Of a DNA stretch of 64,000 nt, positions 1 to 8,470 are shown piece by piece. The translations under genes were made by a program, and so were the position numbers. The notes below the pieces were generated by a model. It worked only from the letters and a program-made list of their open reading frames with translations. It had not been told where the DNA came from and ran no database searches. Origin of the DNA: Crocinitomix algicola (GTDB taxonomy: Bacteria > Bacteroidota > Bacteroidia > Flavobacteriales_D > Crocinitomicaceae); contig NZ_LYPF02000020.1 in assembly GCF_001661595.2 (NCBI RefSeq), positions 1-64,000 on the forward strand, in the 5' to 3' direction. Numbering within the stretch: position 1 is the stretch's first letter; every line of letters begins with the position of its first letter.

Positions 1-558
1 CATATCTATTATTATAGACTCTTGGTCATTATAATTTATATTATTATCGTTTTTTCTAATTGGATGAAAAGTATGAATAACCATCTCAATCGTTCTTTGA
101 AACCTCGTTTTTTCATAAGTCTTAATAATTTATCAAAATATGTAATTGCGAAATTGAAAAAAGTCCCATTAACCTGTCTTATCGTAATATGAAGTATTTT
201 CAAGAAAATTAGCGAAAAGAAAAAGTACCTGAACTTTAAAGTATTTGACTACCTTATTTGAAAATCGATCTTACTAATTTCGAATCCATCATGGAACATT
301 TCAACAATGAAACTAAAGGGGAACGACCACAAATTTATAAATGTAATAGCTCTTGCAATGAATGCAAAGGAGAGGGTTTTCATAAGTTAGGATTTTACTG
401 AACGTCAAATTTAAGAAAATTTTAAGTCGACTCAACTTTTGTTAAAAATAAAACAATAACAACATAATTTATTACAAAATGTCTCGTGATATCGTTAGCT
501 TTCACCACCGAAAACTTGGTAAATGATATAAATTTGTAAATGAGAAAATATAAATTAC
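1..558. other. Intergenic region, no clear gene
   Basis: AT-rich stretch at the left edge with no recognisable gene. The only coding-like signal is a 36-codon ORF at 291-401 (+) with three clustered cysteines; it is treated under findings because nothing supports its expression. The last part carries a -7 promoter box for the M3 peptidase gene. A gene lying upstream of the window may use part of this stretch as its 3' or 5' region. Confidence 0.5.
529..536 (+). promoter_or_regulatory. -7 promoter box of the M3 peptidase gene
   Basis: TAAATTTG matches the Bacteroidota -7 consensus TAnnTTTG. It ends 22 nt before the ATG at 559. No convincing -33 TTG is present at the usual 17-23 nt spacing, so the call rests on the -7 box and its position. 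Confidence 0.4.
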
Positions 559-2589
559 ATGAAAAATAAAATACTAAATCCATATAGTGGTACTGATGAT
601 TCTATTCCTTTCGGATCGTTTAAAATTGAAGAATTTAAACCCGCTATTCTAAATGCAATCGAATTAGCAAAATCTGAAATTCAACAAATTAAGACTGAAA
701 ATGAACCTGCAAACTTTAAAAACACAATTGAAGCCTACGAAAAAAGTGGTCTTTTACTAGGTAATATTTCTAGTATTTTTTTCAATTTAAATAGTGCCAA
801 TACAAGTGATGAAATGCAAGCACTTGCTCAGGAAATTTCGCCATTACTGACCAATTATTCAAACGAAATTCAACTGGATGAAGAGCTGTTTGCAAGAATA
901 AAACAAGCATACAACTCGCTAGATAAAGAAGATTTGAAATCAGAGGATCTTTACCTTGCGGAACGAATATTCTCTGGATTTGTAAGAAACGGCGCCAATT
1001 TAAGTGATGAAAAAAAAGCACGATTAAAATCTATCAATACTAAACTCTCTCAACTTAGCTTAAAATTTAGTGAAAACGTTCTCAAAGACAGTAATTCTTT
1101 TGAATTATGGATAACAGATGAAAAAGATTTAAACGGTCTACCTGAAAGCGAAAAAGACGCGGCTAAAATGATGGCGAAATCTAAAGGTAAACATAATCAA
1201 TGGTTGATTAACTTAGATTATCCTTCTTATCTACCATTCATGAAATATGCTGAAAACCGAGAGCTTAGAAAGAAATTATTCCTCGCTTTTGGCATGCGAG
1301 GAAATCAAAACAATGAGTTTAACAATACAGAAATTATAAAAGAAATCGTCTTATTGCGACAAGAAAAAGCTAGACTTTTGGGGTTTGAATCACATGCCGA
1401 TTTTGTTTTAGACCAACGAATGGCGAAAAGCACAAAAAATGTCTATAATTTATGGAATGAACTGTTAGATGCAGCGCTGCCAAAAGCCAAAGAAGAAATT
1501 GCGGAAGTACAGAAATTGGCAAGTGAAATGAAAGGGCCTTCACCAATTGAAAAATGGGATTTTAGCTATTATGCCGAAAAATTAAAGAATAAAAAATTTG
1601 CATTGAATGATGAACTTTTAAAACCGTATTTCAAATTAGAAAATGTAATCGAAGGAGCATTTAAAACTGCAAAGAAATTATTCGGTATTTCATTTAAAGA
1701 ACGAACTGATATAGACACATATCATAACGATGTCAAATCGTATGAAGTTTGGTCTGAAAACAATGAGTTTTTAGCCTTCTTCTATGCCGACTTTTTTCCA
1801 CGTTCAAGCAAAAGGAATGGTGCTTGGATGACTTCTTATAGAGGTCAAAATAAATATGATGGAAATGATCAACGACCGATTATTTCTATCGTCTGTAACT
1901 TTACAAAACCGACTGAAAAAACTCCTTCACTTTTAACCTTTGGAGAGGTGACAACTTTGTTTCATGAATTTGGTCATGCCTTGCATGGAATCTTGGCAGA
2001 TGGAAAATATGAAAGTCTTAGTGGAACTTCTGTTTTTTGGGACTTTGTTGAATTACCTTCTCAACTTATGGAAAATTGGTGCTACGAAGAAGAGTGTTTA
2101 GAATTATTCGCCTATCATTATGAGACAGGTGAACTAATTCCAAGTACTTTGATTGCGAAGATTAAAGAGAGCATGAATTTTTTAAGCGCATATCAAACTG
2201 TTAGACAAGTTTCTTTAGGTCAATTAGATATGGCTTGGCATACTACACCAAACAGCACGATAACTATTGAAGAATTTGAAAAAGAAGTAAACAAAAAAAC
2301 AACATTATTCCCATATGTTGAGGGAATTGCAACTTCTACTGCGTTTTCGCATATTTTTAGCGGTGGTTATTCTGCAGGCTATTATAGTTATAAATGGGCA
2401 GAAGTGCTGGAAGCTGATGCCTTTGAATATTTCAAATCGCAAGGAATCTTTAATCCTGAAGTTGCAAAATCTTTTAAAGAAAATATCCTTTCAAAAGGTG
2501 GTTCCGCAGATCCGATGGAATTATATATTAAATTCAGAGGCAGTACGCCCAACTCTGGAGCTTTACTCAGAAAAAGTGGTTTAGTATAA
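559..2589 (+). CDS. M3 family zinc metallopeptidase (peptidyl-dipeptidase Dcp / oligopeptidase A type)
   Basis: A 676-aa enzyme expected to cut short peptides into dipeptides or small fragments. The catalytic zinc site is clear: HEFGH at residues 469-473, with the third ligand Glu498 in the VELPSQ stretch about 25 residues later, as in family M3. The tail IKFRGSTP resembles the conserved M3 C-terminal motif. Length is normal for Dcp/OpdA (about 680-710). No signal peptide is visible, so it is probably cytoplasmic. It is monocistronic: its own -7 box lies upstream and a strong hairpin follows the stop. Dcp and OpdA cannot be separated from motifs alone, so no symbol is given. Confidence 0.93.
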   Translation: MKNKILNPYSGTDDSIPFGSFKIEEFKPAILNAIELAKSEIQQIKTENEPANFKNTIEAYEKSGLLLGNISSIFFNLNSANTSDEMQALAQEISPLLTNYSNEIQLDEELFARIKQAYNSLDKEDLKSEDLYLAERIFSGFVRNGANLSDEKKARLKSINTKLSQLSLKFSENVLKDSNSFELWITDEKDLNGLPESEKDAAKMMAKSKGKHNQWLINLDYPSYLPFMKYAENRELRKKLFLAFGMRGNQNNEFNNTEIIKEIVLLRQEKARLLGFESHADFVLDQRMAKSTKNVYNLWNELLDAALPKAKEEIAEVQKLASEMKGPSPIEKWDFSYYAEKLKNKKFALNDELLKPYFKLENVIEGAFKTAKKLFGISFKERTDIDTYHNDVKSYEVWSENNEFLAFFYADFFPRSSKRNGAWMTSYRGQNKYDGNDQRPIISIVCNFTKPTEKTPSLLTFGEVTTLFHEFGHALHGILADGKYESLSGTSVFWDFVELPSQLMENWCYEEECLELFAYHYETGELIPSTLIAKIKESMNFLSAYQTVRQVSLGQLDMAWHTTPNSTITIEEFEKEVNKKTTLFPYVEGIATSTAFSHIFSGGYSAGYYSYKWAEVLEADAFEYFKSQGIFNPEVAKSFKENILSKGGSADPMELYIKFRGSTPNSGALLRKSGLV

Positions 2590-2596
2590 AAAATGA

Positions 2597-2630
2597 AAAA
2601 CCCGAATAAGACGTTTCTTATTCGGGTTTC
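2597..2630 (+). terminator. Rho-independent terminator after M3 peptidase
   Basis: AAACCCGAATAAG and CTTATTCGGGTTT form a perfect 13-bp stem with a 6-nt loop just after the stop at 2589. The T-run beyond the stem is short, but stem and position fit termination of the M3 gene. Confidence 0.8.
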
Positions 2631-2870
2631 AATTCTACTTACTAAATTTAATTTAATTCTATTTAAAGATAATTACCATTAAAAACCCTACTCTAACTTT
2701 AATAACTCAATAAATAAATTAAATCAAACCAGTCTATTCATCGCTGAATACTCAGCTTTACTTGAACATAAGTTTTGGATTCAATTGATCAATACAAATT
2801 TAGCATGCTCAAGCTGTTTAAAAATCAGTAAAAAAACGTATTATTTGATTTTTTTTGTAGGTCTTTTAAA

Positions 2871-2903
2871 TGAAAAAAGCCCATTTCCGGAGAAATAGGC
2901 TTC
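2871..2903 (-). terminator. Rho-independent terminator of lpd
   Basis: On the minus strand an 11-bp stem with one mismatch (AAGCCTATTTC / GAAATGGGCTT, 4-nt loop) is followed by a run of six T. It lies about 20 nt past the lpd stop. Confidence 0.8.
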
Positions 2904-2923
2904 AAAAGATATCTAAAACACTT

Positions 2924-4315
2924 TTACAAGTGAATTACTTCATCGTAGGCCGCTGCAGCAGCTTCCATTACCGCCTCACTCAAGGTTGGGTGTGGATGAA
3001 CTGTTTTAATCAACTCATGACCAGTTGTTTCGAGTTTTCTTACTGCTACAATTTCCGCAATCATTTCAGTTACATTCATACCAATCATATGCCCGCCTAG
3101 CAATTCTCCATATTTTGCGTCAAAAATAAGCTTAACAAATCCGTCATTCGCCCCTGCCGCACTTGCTTTGCCAGAAGCTGAAAATGGAAATTTACCTACT
3201 TTCACTTCATAACCAGCATCTTTCGCCTGTTGCTCAGTCATACCAACTGAAGCAACTTCAGGTGAGCAATAAGTACAACCCGGTATATTGCCGTAATCTA
3301 ATCCCTCAACGTTCATGCCGGCAATTTTCTCAACACAAATAATACCTTCTGCAGAAGCAACGTGTGCAAGAGCAGGTCCTGAAACGATGTCTCCGATTGC
3401 GTAATATCCAGGAATATTAGTTTGATAATATTCATTTACTAATACTTTACCTTTATCTGTCGCAACTCCAACTTCTTCTAATCCTATACCTTCTAGATTT
3501 GTTTCAATTCCAACTGCAGATAAAACAATATCACACTCTATAATTTCCTCCCCTTTCTTAGTATTCACTTTTACCTTACATCCTTTGCCACTCGTATCAA
3601 CCGACTCTACTGAAGAGTTCGTCATAATTTTCATTCCTTGTTTCTTGAATGATCGTTCTAATTGTTTCGAAACTTCTTCGTCTTCTACAGGAACTATTGT
3701 TGGCAAATATTCAACGACAGTCACCTCCACTCCCATTGTATTATAGAAATAAGCAAATTCAACACCAATTGCACCACTTCCTACAACCACCATTTTCTTT
3801 GGTAACTTATCTAAAACTAAAGCTTCTCGGTAACCAATTATCTTCTTTCCATCTTGCGGTAAGTTTGGTAACTGTCTAGAACGTGCTCCTGTAGCAAAAA
3901 CTACACCTTTAGAAGCGCTATACTCCTTCGACTCCCCATTATCATCAGTAACCACTACCTTCTTACCAGGTTTTGCCTTTCCAGTACCTTTTAAGACATC
4001 AATCTTATTCTTCTTCATCAAAAATTGAACACCTTTGCTCATTTTATCTGCAACTCCTCGACTTCTCTTCACAATATTGTCGAAATTCGGTGTCGATCCC
4101 TTAACCTCAATACCATAGTCCTCTGCATGACTAATGTATTCGAAAACATTGGCGCTTTTCAAAAGTGCTTTGGTTGGAATACATCCCCAATTCAAACAAA
4201 TACCTCCAATTTCAGCTTTTTCAACTACAGCAGTTTTTAAACCAAGTTGTGATGCTCTTATTGCTGCTACATAACCTCCCGGTCCACTACCGATTACTAT
4301 AATATCGTAAGTCAT
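2924..4315 (-). CDS. lpd: Dihydrolipoyl dehydrogenase (E3)
   Basis: FAD-dependent E3 subunit that reoxidises lipoyl groups of 2-oxoacid dehydrogenase complexes, using NAD+. The protein has 463 residues from the ATG at 4315. An upstream in-frame extension of 39 residues to 4432 looks non-coding, and the family starts at the FAD motif. Visible: FAD-binding GSGPGG near residues 9-14, redox disulfide Cys40/Cys45 in GGICLNWGCIPTK, NAD-binding GSGAIGVEFA, FAD-binding YAIGD, and the His442-Glu447 dyad in HPHPTLSE. No E1 or E2 gene is adjacent, so one E3 may serve several complexes. Confidence in the function is high. Confidence 0.97.
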   Translation of the reverse strand: MTYDIIVIGSGPGGYVAAIRASQLGLKTAVVEKAEIGGICLNWGCIPTKALLKSANVFEYISHAEDYGIEVKGSTPNFDNIVKRSRGVADKMSKGVQFLMKKNKIDVLKGTGKAKPGKKVVVTDDNGESKEYSASKGVVFATGARSRQLPNLPQDGKKIIGYREALVLDKLPKKMVVVGSGAIGVEFAYFYNTMGVEVTVVEYLPTIVPVEDEEVSKQLERSFKKQGMKIMTNSSVESVDTSGKGCKVKVNTKKGEEIIECDIVLSAVGIETNLEGIGLEEVGVATDKGKVLVNEYYQTNIPGYYAIGDIVSGPALAHVASAEGIICVEKIAGMNVEGLDYGNIPGCTYCSPEVASVGMTEQQAKDAGYEVKVGKFPFSASGKASAAGANDGFVKLIFDAKYGELLGGHMIGMNVTEMIAEIVAVRKLETTGHELIKTVHPHPTLSEAVMEAAAAAYDEVIHL

Positions 4316-4363
4316 AATTTCTGTTTTTATCTTCGGCGAATTTAAGTAATATTCATTGAAATG

Positions 4364-4394
4364 TTTGCTAGAGGAATAGAATATTTTAATTTTG
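4364..4394 (+). promoter_or_regulatory. Bacteroidota-type promoter for the collagen-like lipoprotein operon
   Basis: TTTG (4364-4367), a 19-nt spacer, then TAATTTTG (4387-4394). Both elements match the -33/-7 consensus at the preferred spacing. Transcription would start near 4400 and leave a leader of about 73 nt. The boxes lie within the upstream region of the divergent lpd gene. Confidence 0.6.
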
Positions 4395-4473
4395 AATAAC
4401 GAGACGAAAATAATAAACCGTTGACAAAACATAAATTCTGATTAATCATTAACCTAATCCAAAATAATTTCTC

Positions 4474-5487
4474 ATGATTCGAATTACTTTTATAGGAACT
4501 TTTTGTCTATTATTGAGCAATTGCGCTGTTTTCAGAAGTAATCAAAACGTTCAATCAATCCGTATGGCCTATGAAAAAGGTTCTAATATTAACTACGGGC
4601 GAACAATAGCAATAGATTTTTACGCTGTTTATCCTGATGGAAAAGAGAAAAAAATCACAAATAAAGGAAACCTATCAGTTTCAACGATAGGTGGAGAATT
4701 CAACCAAGGAAATTTTCTCATTGAGCCAAAACCTCAATCCTTTGATTTAACAGAATTAAAAATTAATGCTCAATATCAAACGGAATACGACACTTTAAGT
4801 TTATCTGAAACAATTCCATTTAACTATAAAGGAAATTTGTGGGTTAATTTTAAAGGTGAAAATGGATTACCTGGGAAAAGTGGAGACAATAAGTCGACCC
4901 CCTTGCTTTTTCGAGACGGTAAAAATGGTGAAGATGGCTTAGAAGGTGAAGACGGGAAAGACGGACCAAATTTAACTGTAAAAATATGGCGTTTAGCTAC
5001 TAGTTCAGAATATCGATTGGCGGTTACAAATGTTGATTCAAATCAAACTTATTATTATCGTTTTATCGACTCCGGCAGTGAGATTCATATAAATGCAGAC
5101 GGCGGCGATGGCGGACGCGGTGGTAACGGTGGTGACGGTGGAAATGGAAAAGATGGAGAAATAAAAGATGATAAAACTAAACTTCCTGGTGATGCAGGAA
5201 ACGGAGGAAACGGCGGGAACGCTGGAAATGGAGGAAATGGTGGAACTGTGTATATTTTCTTACATTCAAATGCGAGTAGCTTGAAAGATAGAATAATTGT
5301 TTCTAATATTGGAGGAAAAAGTGGTTTGGCTGGAAATAAAGGAGAAGCTGGAAAAGCTGGTTCGCCAGCTTCAGGCCAAGCACCAGCAGAGGAAGGTTTA
5401 GACGGGATTGATGGCTCAACTGGAGTTCGTGGTAAAAATGGACCTGACTACCAACTAATTATTGAACATTTTGATATTGAAGAATAA
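4474..5487 (+). CDS. Lipoprotein with collagen-like Gly-rich repeats
   Basis: A 337-aa predicted lipoprotein. Residues 1-17 form a signal peptide ending in the lipobox LLSNC (Cys17). Residues about 25-127 are a beta-rich domain of unknown type. Gly-X-Y or Gly-Gly-X runs then occur near 128-138, 148-165, 210-230, 238-257, 280-303 and 308-323, separated by short beta-like segments. The repeats are rich in Gly, Asn, Asp and Lys and poor in Pro, so a true collagen triple helix is uncertain. It is probably surface- or periplasm-anchored. The next gene, an M61 peptidase, starts 2 nt after its stop, so the two are very likely co-transcribed from the promoter at 4364-4394. I do not recognise a named family; the function is unknown. 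Confidence 0.85.
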   Translation: MIRITFIGTFCLLLSNCAVFRSNQNVQSIRMAYEKGSNINYGRTIAIDFYAVYPDGKEKKITNKGNLSVSTIGGEFNQGNFLIEPKPQSFDLTELKINAQYQTEYDTLSLSETIPFNYKGNLWVNFKGENGLPGKSGDNKSTPLLFRDGKNGEDGLEGEDGKDGPNLTVKIWRLATSSEYRLAVTNVDSNQTYYYRFIDSGSEIHINADGGDGGRGGNGGDGGNGKDGEIKDDKTKLPGDAGNGGNGGNAGNGGNGGTVYIFLHSNASSLKDRIIVSNIGGKSGLAGNKGEAGKAGSPASGQAPAEEGLDGIDGSTGVRGKNGPDYQLIIEHFDIEE

Positions 5488-5489
5488 AG

Positions 5490-7241
5490 ATGCACTACAA
5501 AATTAAATACATTAACCCTACCAGACAATATTTAACAATTCAAGCTGAATTTGAATGTAATGAGAGCAATGAACTTCTTGTCCAGTTTCCTGCATGGAGA
5601 CCTGGTCGTTACGAACTTGGGAATTTTGCTAAAAACATTAAAAATTTTAAAGCTAAAAACGAACTCAATCAATTACTTACTGTAAAAAAAGTCAGTAAAG
5701 ATCAATGGAAAATTGATTCAAAAGATTCAACTAAAATTGTTTTAAGTTATCAATACTACGCCAACGAAATAAATGCGGGTTCTTCTTATATTGATGAAAA
5801 TCAACTCTATGTTAATCCCATCAACTGTTTAGCTTACATTCCGAGTAAACAAGATGAGACTTGTTCATTAAAAATAGAGGTTCCAAGTCATTACAAAATT
5901 GCTTGTGGTGCTGCAATTAATAACAACATTATAACTTGCAATTCATATCATGAACTAGTCGACTCTCCATTTATTGCTAGTCCCGACTTACAACATAAAT
6001 CCTATGAAGTACTTGGTATCAATTTTCATTTGTGGTTTAATGGGATATCTGAAATCAACTGGGATCGACTTATTCAAGACTTTGAAAAATTTACACTCAA
6101 ACAAATTGAAGTTTTCAGTAACCGAAGAGAGAAAATACTTGGTTTTCCTAACAAAGATTATCATTTCCTATTCCAAATTCTACCGTACAAAGCATATCAT
6201 GGGGTTGAACATACGACAAGTACAGTAATTGCGCTTGGTCCTGAAAGTGAAATTTTTAACAAAAAATACGATGACTTACTTGGTGTGAGTTCGCACGAAT
6301 TATATCATGTATGGAACATTAAAAGTATTCGACCAATTGAAATGTATCCATATGACTATTCGAAAGAAAATTATTCCTATTTGGGCTATGTAGCTGAAGG
6401 TGTTACAACTTATTTAGGGGATGTTTTTCTTGCATCATCGGGCGTAAAGGAATTTGGTTGGTATAAAAAAGAATTCGAAAAACTCTTACAAAAACACTTT
6501 GACAATTTCGGACGATTTAATTATTCTGTCGCTCAGTCCAGTTGGGATACATGGCTGGACGGCTACGTAAAAGGGGCACCAGAAAGAAAAGTTTCCATTT
6601 ATAATGAAGGCGCTTTGCTTGCTTTTATTGTGGATATGAAAATAAGATCGGCAAGTAATAACAAAGCTTCTATCCACAATGTAATGTATGATTTATATCA
6701 TGATTTTGCATTGAAAAATAAGGGATATACAGAATCCGACTATATAGGCTTATGTGAAAAATACGGAGGTTGTAGTTTTTCCGATTTATTCAAAAATCAA
6801 ATTCATGGCACACAACCCTATGAATCTGTTTTAGTGGAGGCTTTAGAGACTATTGGATTCAATTTAGAAATGGAACTAAATCCTAATAATGCTGAGCGAA
6901 TTTTAGGAATAAAAACCGTAGAACAGGACAATAGATGCATCATTATAGATATATACCCTGGGAGTAGCGCGGATTTAAGTGCATTAATCATTGGCGATGA
7001 AATTCTTACCGTAAATGAAAAATCAATAGGAAACAGCCTGAATGAAACACTTGAAGAGTTTAAAGACAATCCGCTTCATCTAAAAATAAATCGACATGGT
7101 GCCGAATTAGAAATCATGTGCCCAAATACAAATAGAGCGATGTATCCAATATACAAGATTGTAAAGAAAAAGGTTCCTTCTAATCTCAATAAACGAATTT
7201 TTAAATCTTGGATTGGTTATCCATTAGATGATCAACACTAA
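5490..7241 (+). CDS. M61 family peptidase with PDZ domain (glycyl aminopeptidase family)
   Basis: A 583-aa zinc peptidase. An N-terminal beta domain (about 1-165) precedes the gluzincin core, with HELYH at 269-273 and the third ligand Glu303 in AEGVTTY. A PDZ-like domain (about 470-550, with PGSSADLSALIIGDEIL) follows. Characterised M61 members remove N-terminal Gly or Ala. No signal peptide is evident from the start used, so location is unclear. It is tightly coupled to the upstream Gly-rich lipoprotein gene (2-nt gap) and overlaps the next gene by 14 nt if that gene starts at 7228. Family assignment is firm; a link to the lipoprotein is inference. Confidence 0.93.
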   Translation: MHYKIKYINPTRQYLTIQAEFECNESNELLVQFPAWRPGRYELGNFAKNIKNFKAKNELNQLLTVKKVSKDQWKIDSKDSTKIVLSYQYYANEINAGSSYIDENQLYVNPINCLAYIPSKQDETCSLKIEVPSHYKIACGAAINNNIITCNSYHELVDSPFIASPDLQHKSYEVLGINFHLWFNGISEINWDRLIQDFEKFTLKQIEVFSNRREKILGFPNKDYHFLFQILPYKAYHGVEHTTSTVIALGPESEIFNKKYDDLLGVSSHELYHVWNIKSIRPIEMYPYDYSKENYSYLGYVAEGVTTYLGDVFLASSGVKEFGWYKKEFEKLLQKHFDNFGRFNYSVAQSSWDTWLDGYVKGAPERKVSIYNEGALLAFIVDMKIRSASNNKASIHNVMYDLYHDFALKNKGYTESDYIGLCEKYGGCSFSDLFKNQIHGTQPYESVLVEALETIGFNLEMELNPNNAERILGIKTVEQDNRCIIIDIYPGSSADLSALIIGDEILTVNEKSIGNSLNETLEEFKDNPLHLKINRHGAELEIMCPNTNRAMYPIYKIVKKKVPSNLNKRIFKSWIGYPLDDQH

Positions 7242-7776
7242 ATTCGAAAACATGACTTTGGAAAAAACTATAAAAAGAACCGTTTTTCAACGGTTTAAGC
7301 AATTAGTTCTAGGAAAAGAAAAACCTAACCTACTCATTAGAGTATCCGTGATTTCTGGTTTTATTGTATGGCTCTACCTTATTTCTTGGCACATCATCAC
7401 CTTTCTTTCATTGCTCTTACTTGGAAATTTAAAGCAATCAAAAGACATCCGTCCCGCGTATCAAGCGCTGGGGAAAAAATATGGCTATGTTGATGCGATC
7501 ACACAGCTAAAAATATTTTCAATTGTAGAAATTATAATCTATTGCGTCATTCTTTTTGGACTCGTACTCATCTGGCGAAGAAAGAAAACGGGACTGTTTA
7601 TGGTAACGATTGGTTATGCTCTTTCAATCATTATTGCTTATTTAATGATGGGACTCCGCTTTTTATCGAACGAAATCCCTCATTTTGATTATATTCTAAT
7701 CGCTAGCAGTATAGTTTATTTTTCATTCGGTTTTTTCTTCTTCCACCGAAATCCAAACAAAGTAGCGACTACTTAA
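7228..7776 (+). CDS. Four-helix membrane protein, function unknown
   Basis: A 182-aa integral membrane protein with four predicted helices: around residues 35-66, 92-115, 123-146 and 150-172. The N-terminal 35 residues and the loop after helix 1 are polar and basic. I recognise no family. The ATG at 7228 overlaps the M61 gene by 14 nt; the ATG at 7252 (residue 9) would start just after the M61 stop and is equally possible. Its position suggests it is the third gene of the lipoprotein-M61 transcript. Its 3' end overlaps the convergent ridA gene by 8 nt. Confidence 0.75.
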   Translation: MINTKFENMTLEKTIKRTVFQRFKQLVLGKEKPNLLIRVSVISGFIVWLYLISWHIITFLSLLLLGNLKQSKDIRPAYQALGKKYGYVDAITQLKIFSIVEIIIYCVILFGLVLIWRRKKTGLFMVTIGYALSIIIAYLMMGLRFLSNEIPHFDYILIASSIVYFSFGFFFFHRNPNKVATT

Positions 7777-8146
7777 CTACGACCATCGAAATTTCAACAC
7801 GGACGTTTTTTGGAAGTTTTGCGACTTGAACTGTTTCTCTGGCTGGATAATTGTTTGAAAAATAGCTCGCATAAATCCGGTTTACCTCTTCAAAGTCATC
7901 CATATCTTTAAGAAAAATGGTGGTTTTTACAACCTGAGAAAAATCCAGTTCAGCCGCATTAAGTACTGCCTTTAAATTCTCCATAACTTGGGTAACTTCC
8001 GTCTTTAGGTTTTCATCATTTAATTCTCCAGTTTTTGGATCTATGGCGATTTGACCACTTGTATATAAGAAACCATTAACTAATACGGCTTGACTGTACG
8101 GACCAATTGCAGAAGGAGCATCGGTTGTTTGAATTGAATGTCTCAT
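7769..8146 (-). CDS. ridA: RidA family reactive enamine/imine deaminase
   Basis: A 125-aa protein of the YjgF/YER057c/UK114 family, which hydrolyses reactive 2-aminoacrylate and related enamines to keto acids plus ammonia. Family signatures are present: SAIGPYSQAV near the N-terminus, YTSGQIAID in the middle and the substrate-binding Arg in PARETVQVAKLP. The ATG at 8146 gives the standard length; an upstream in-frame start at 8182 would add 12 atypical residues. The gene stands alone. Its stop region overlaps the convergent membrane-protein gene by 8 nt. Confidence 0.93.
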   Translation of the reverse strand: MRHSIQTTDAPSAIGPYSQAVLVNGFLYTSGQIAIDPKTGELNDENLKTEVTQVMENLKAVLNAAELDFSQVVKTTIFLKDMDDFEEVNRIYASYFSNNYPARETVQVAKLPKNVRVEISMVVVK

Positions 8147-8470
8147 TTTAAAATTTTTGAATAAAAATAGGAATTCAATCATGGAACCGGATAATTAAAT
8201 ACCATAATTTTTCACTTATTATCTCAACGAAAGGATTATATCTTTGATTTGAAGAAAGTTTCACGTATCACTAGCAACCTCTGCCCATTTTTTTTCGTTT
8301 AAATCGTGAAACTAAATGAAATGTGAAATAATTTAACAAAAACCCTAAGTATTGTTATAAACCATTCTTTATTAAGGCTATTCCACTAGAAACAACTAAT
8401 TCCATTGAAAAATTTTGTATTTTAGTTGGATTATGATATTCAACATTTTATTGAATTGAACTAACACGTT
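8147..8470. other. Divergent intergenic region
   Basis: About 320 AT-rich nt between ridA (minus) and the adhesin gene (plus). It holds a perfect -7 box at 8239-8246 (+) but no ORF, repeat or hairpin that I can support. Confidence 0.5.
8239..8246 (+). promoter_or_regulatory. Possible -7 box upstream of the adhesin gene
   Basis: TATCTTTG matches TAnnTTTG exactly, but no -33 box is placed correctly and the gene starts 224 nt downstream. If real, it implies a leader of more than 200 nt. Confidence 0.25.

Larger units (their letters stand above)
2590..2923. other. Convergent intergenic region with two terminators
   Basis: About 330 nt between the convergent M3 peptidase and lpd genes. Each gene has its own hairpin terminator at its end of the gap. 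The AT-rich sequence between them (about 2640-2865) holds no ORF or repeat that I can support. Confidence 0.6.

Noticed and set aside
4316-4432. N-terminal extension of lpd by 39 codons
   Set aside because: The extra residues are unlike E3 enzymes, which begin just before the FAD motif; the upstream segment also holds the divergent promoter.
4861-5430. DNA tandem repeat or CRISPR in the Gly-rich gene
   Set aside because: The repetition comes from Gly-X-Y codons with varied bases; there are no equal spacers or identical DNA repeats.
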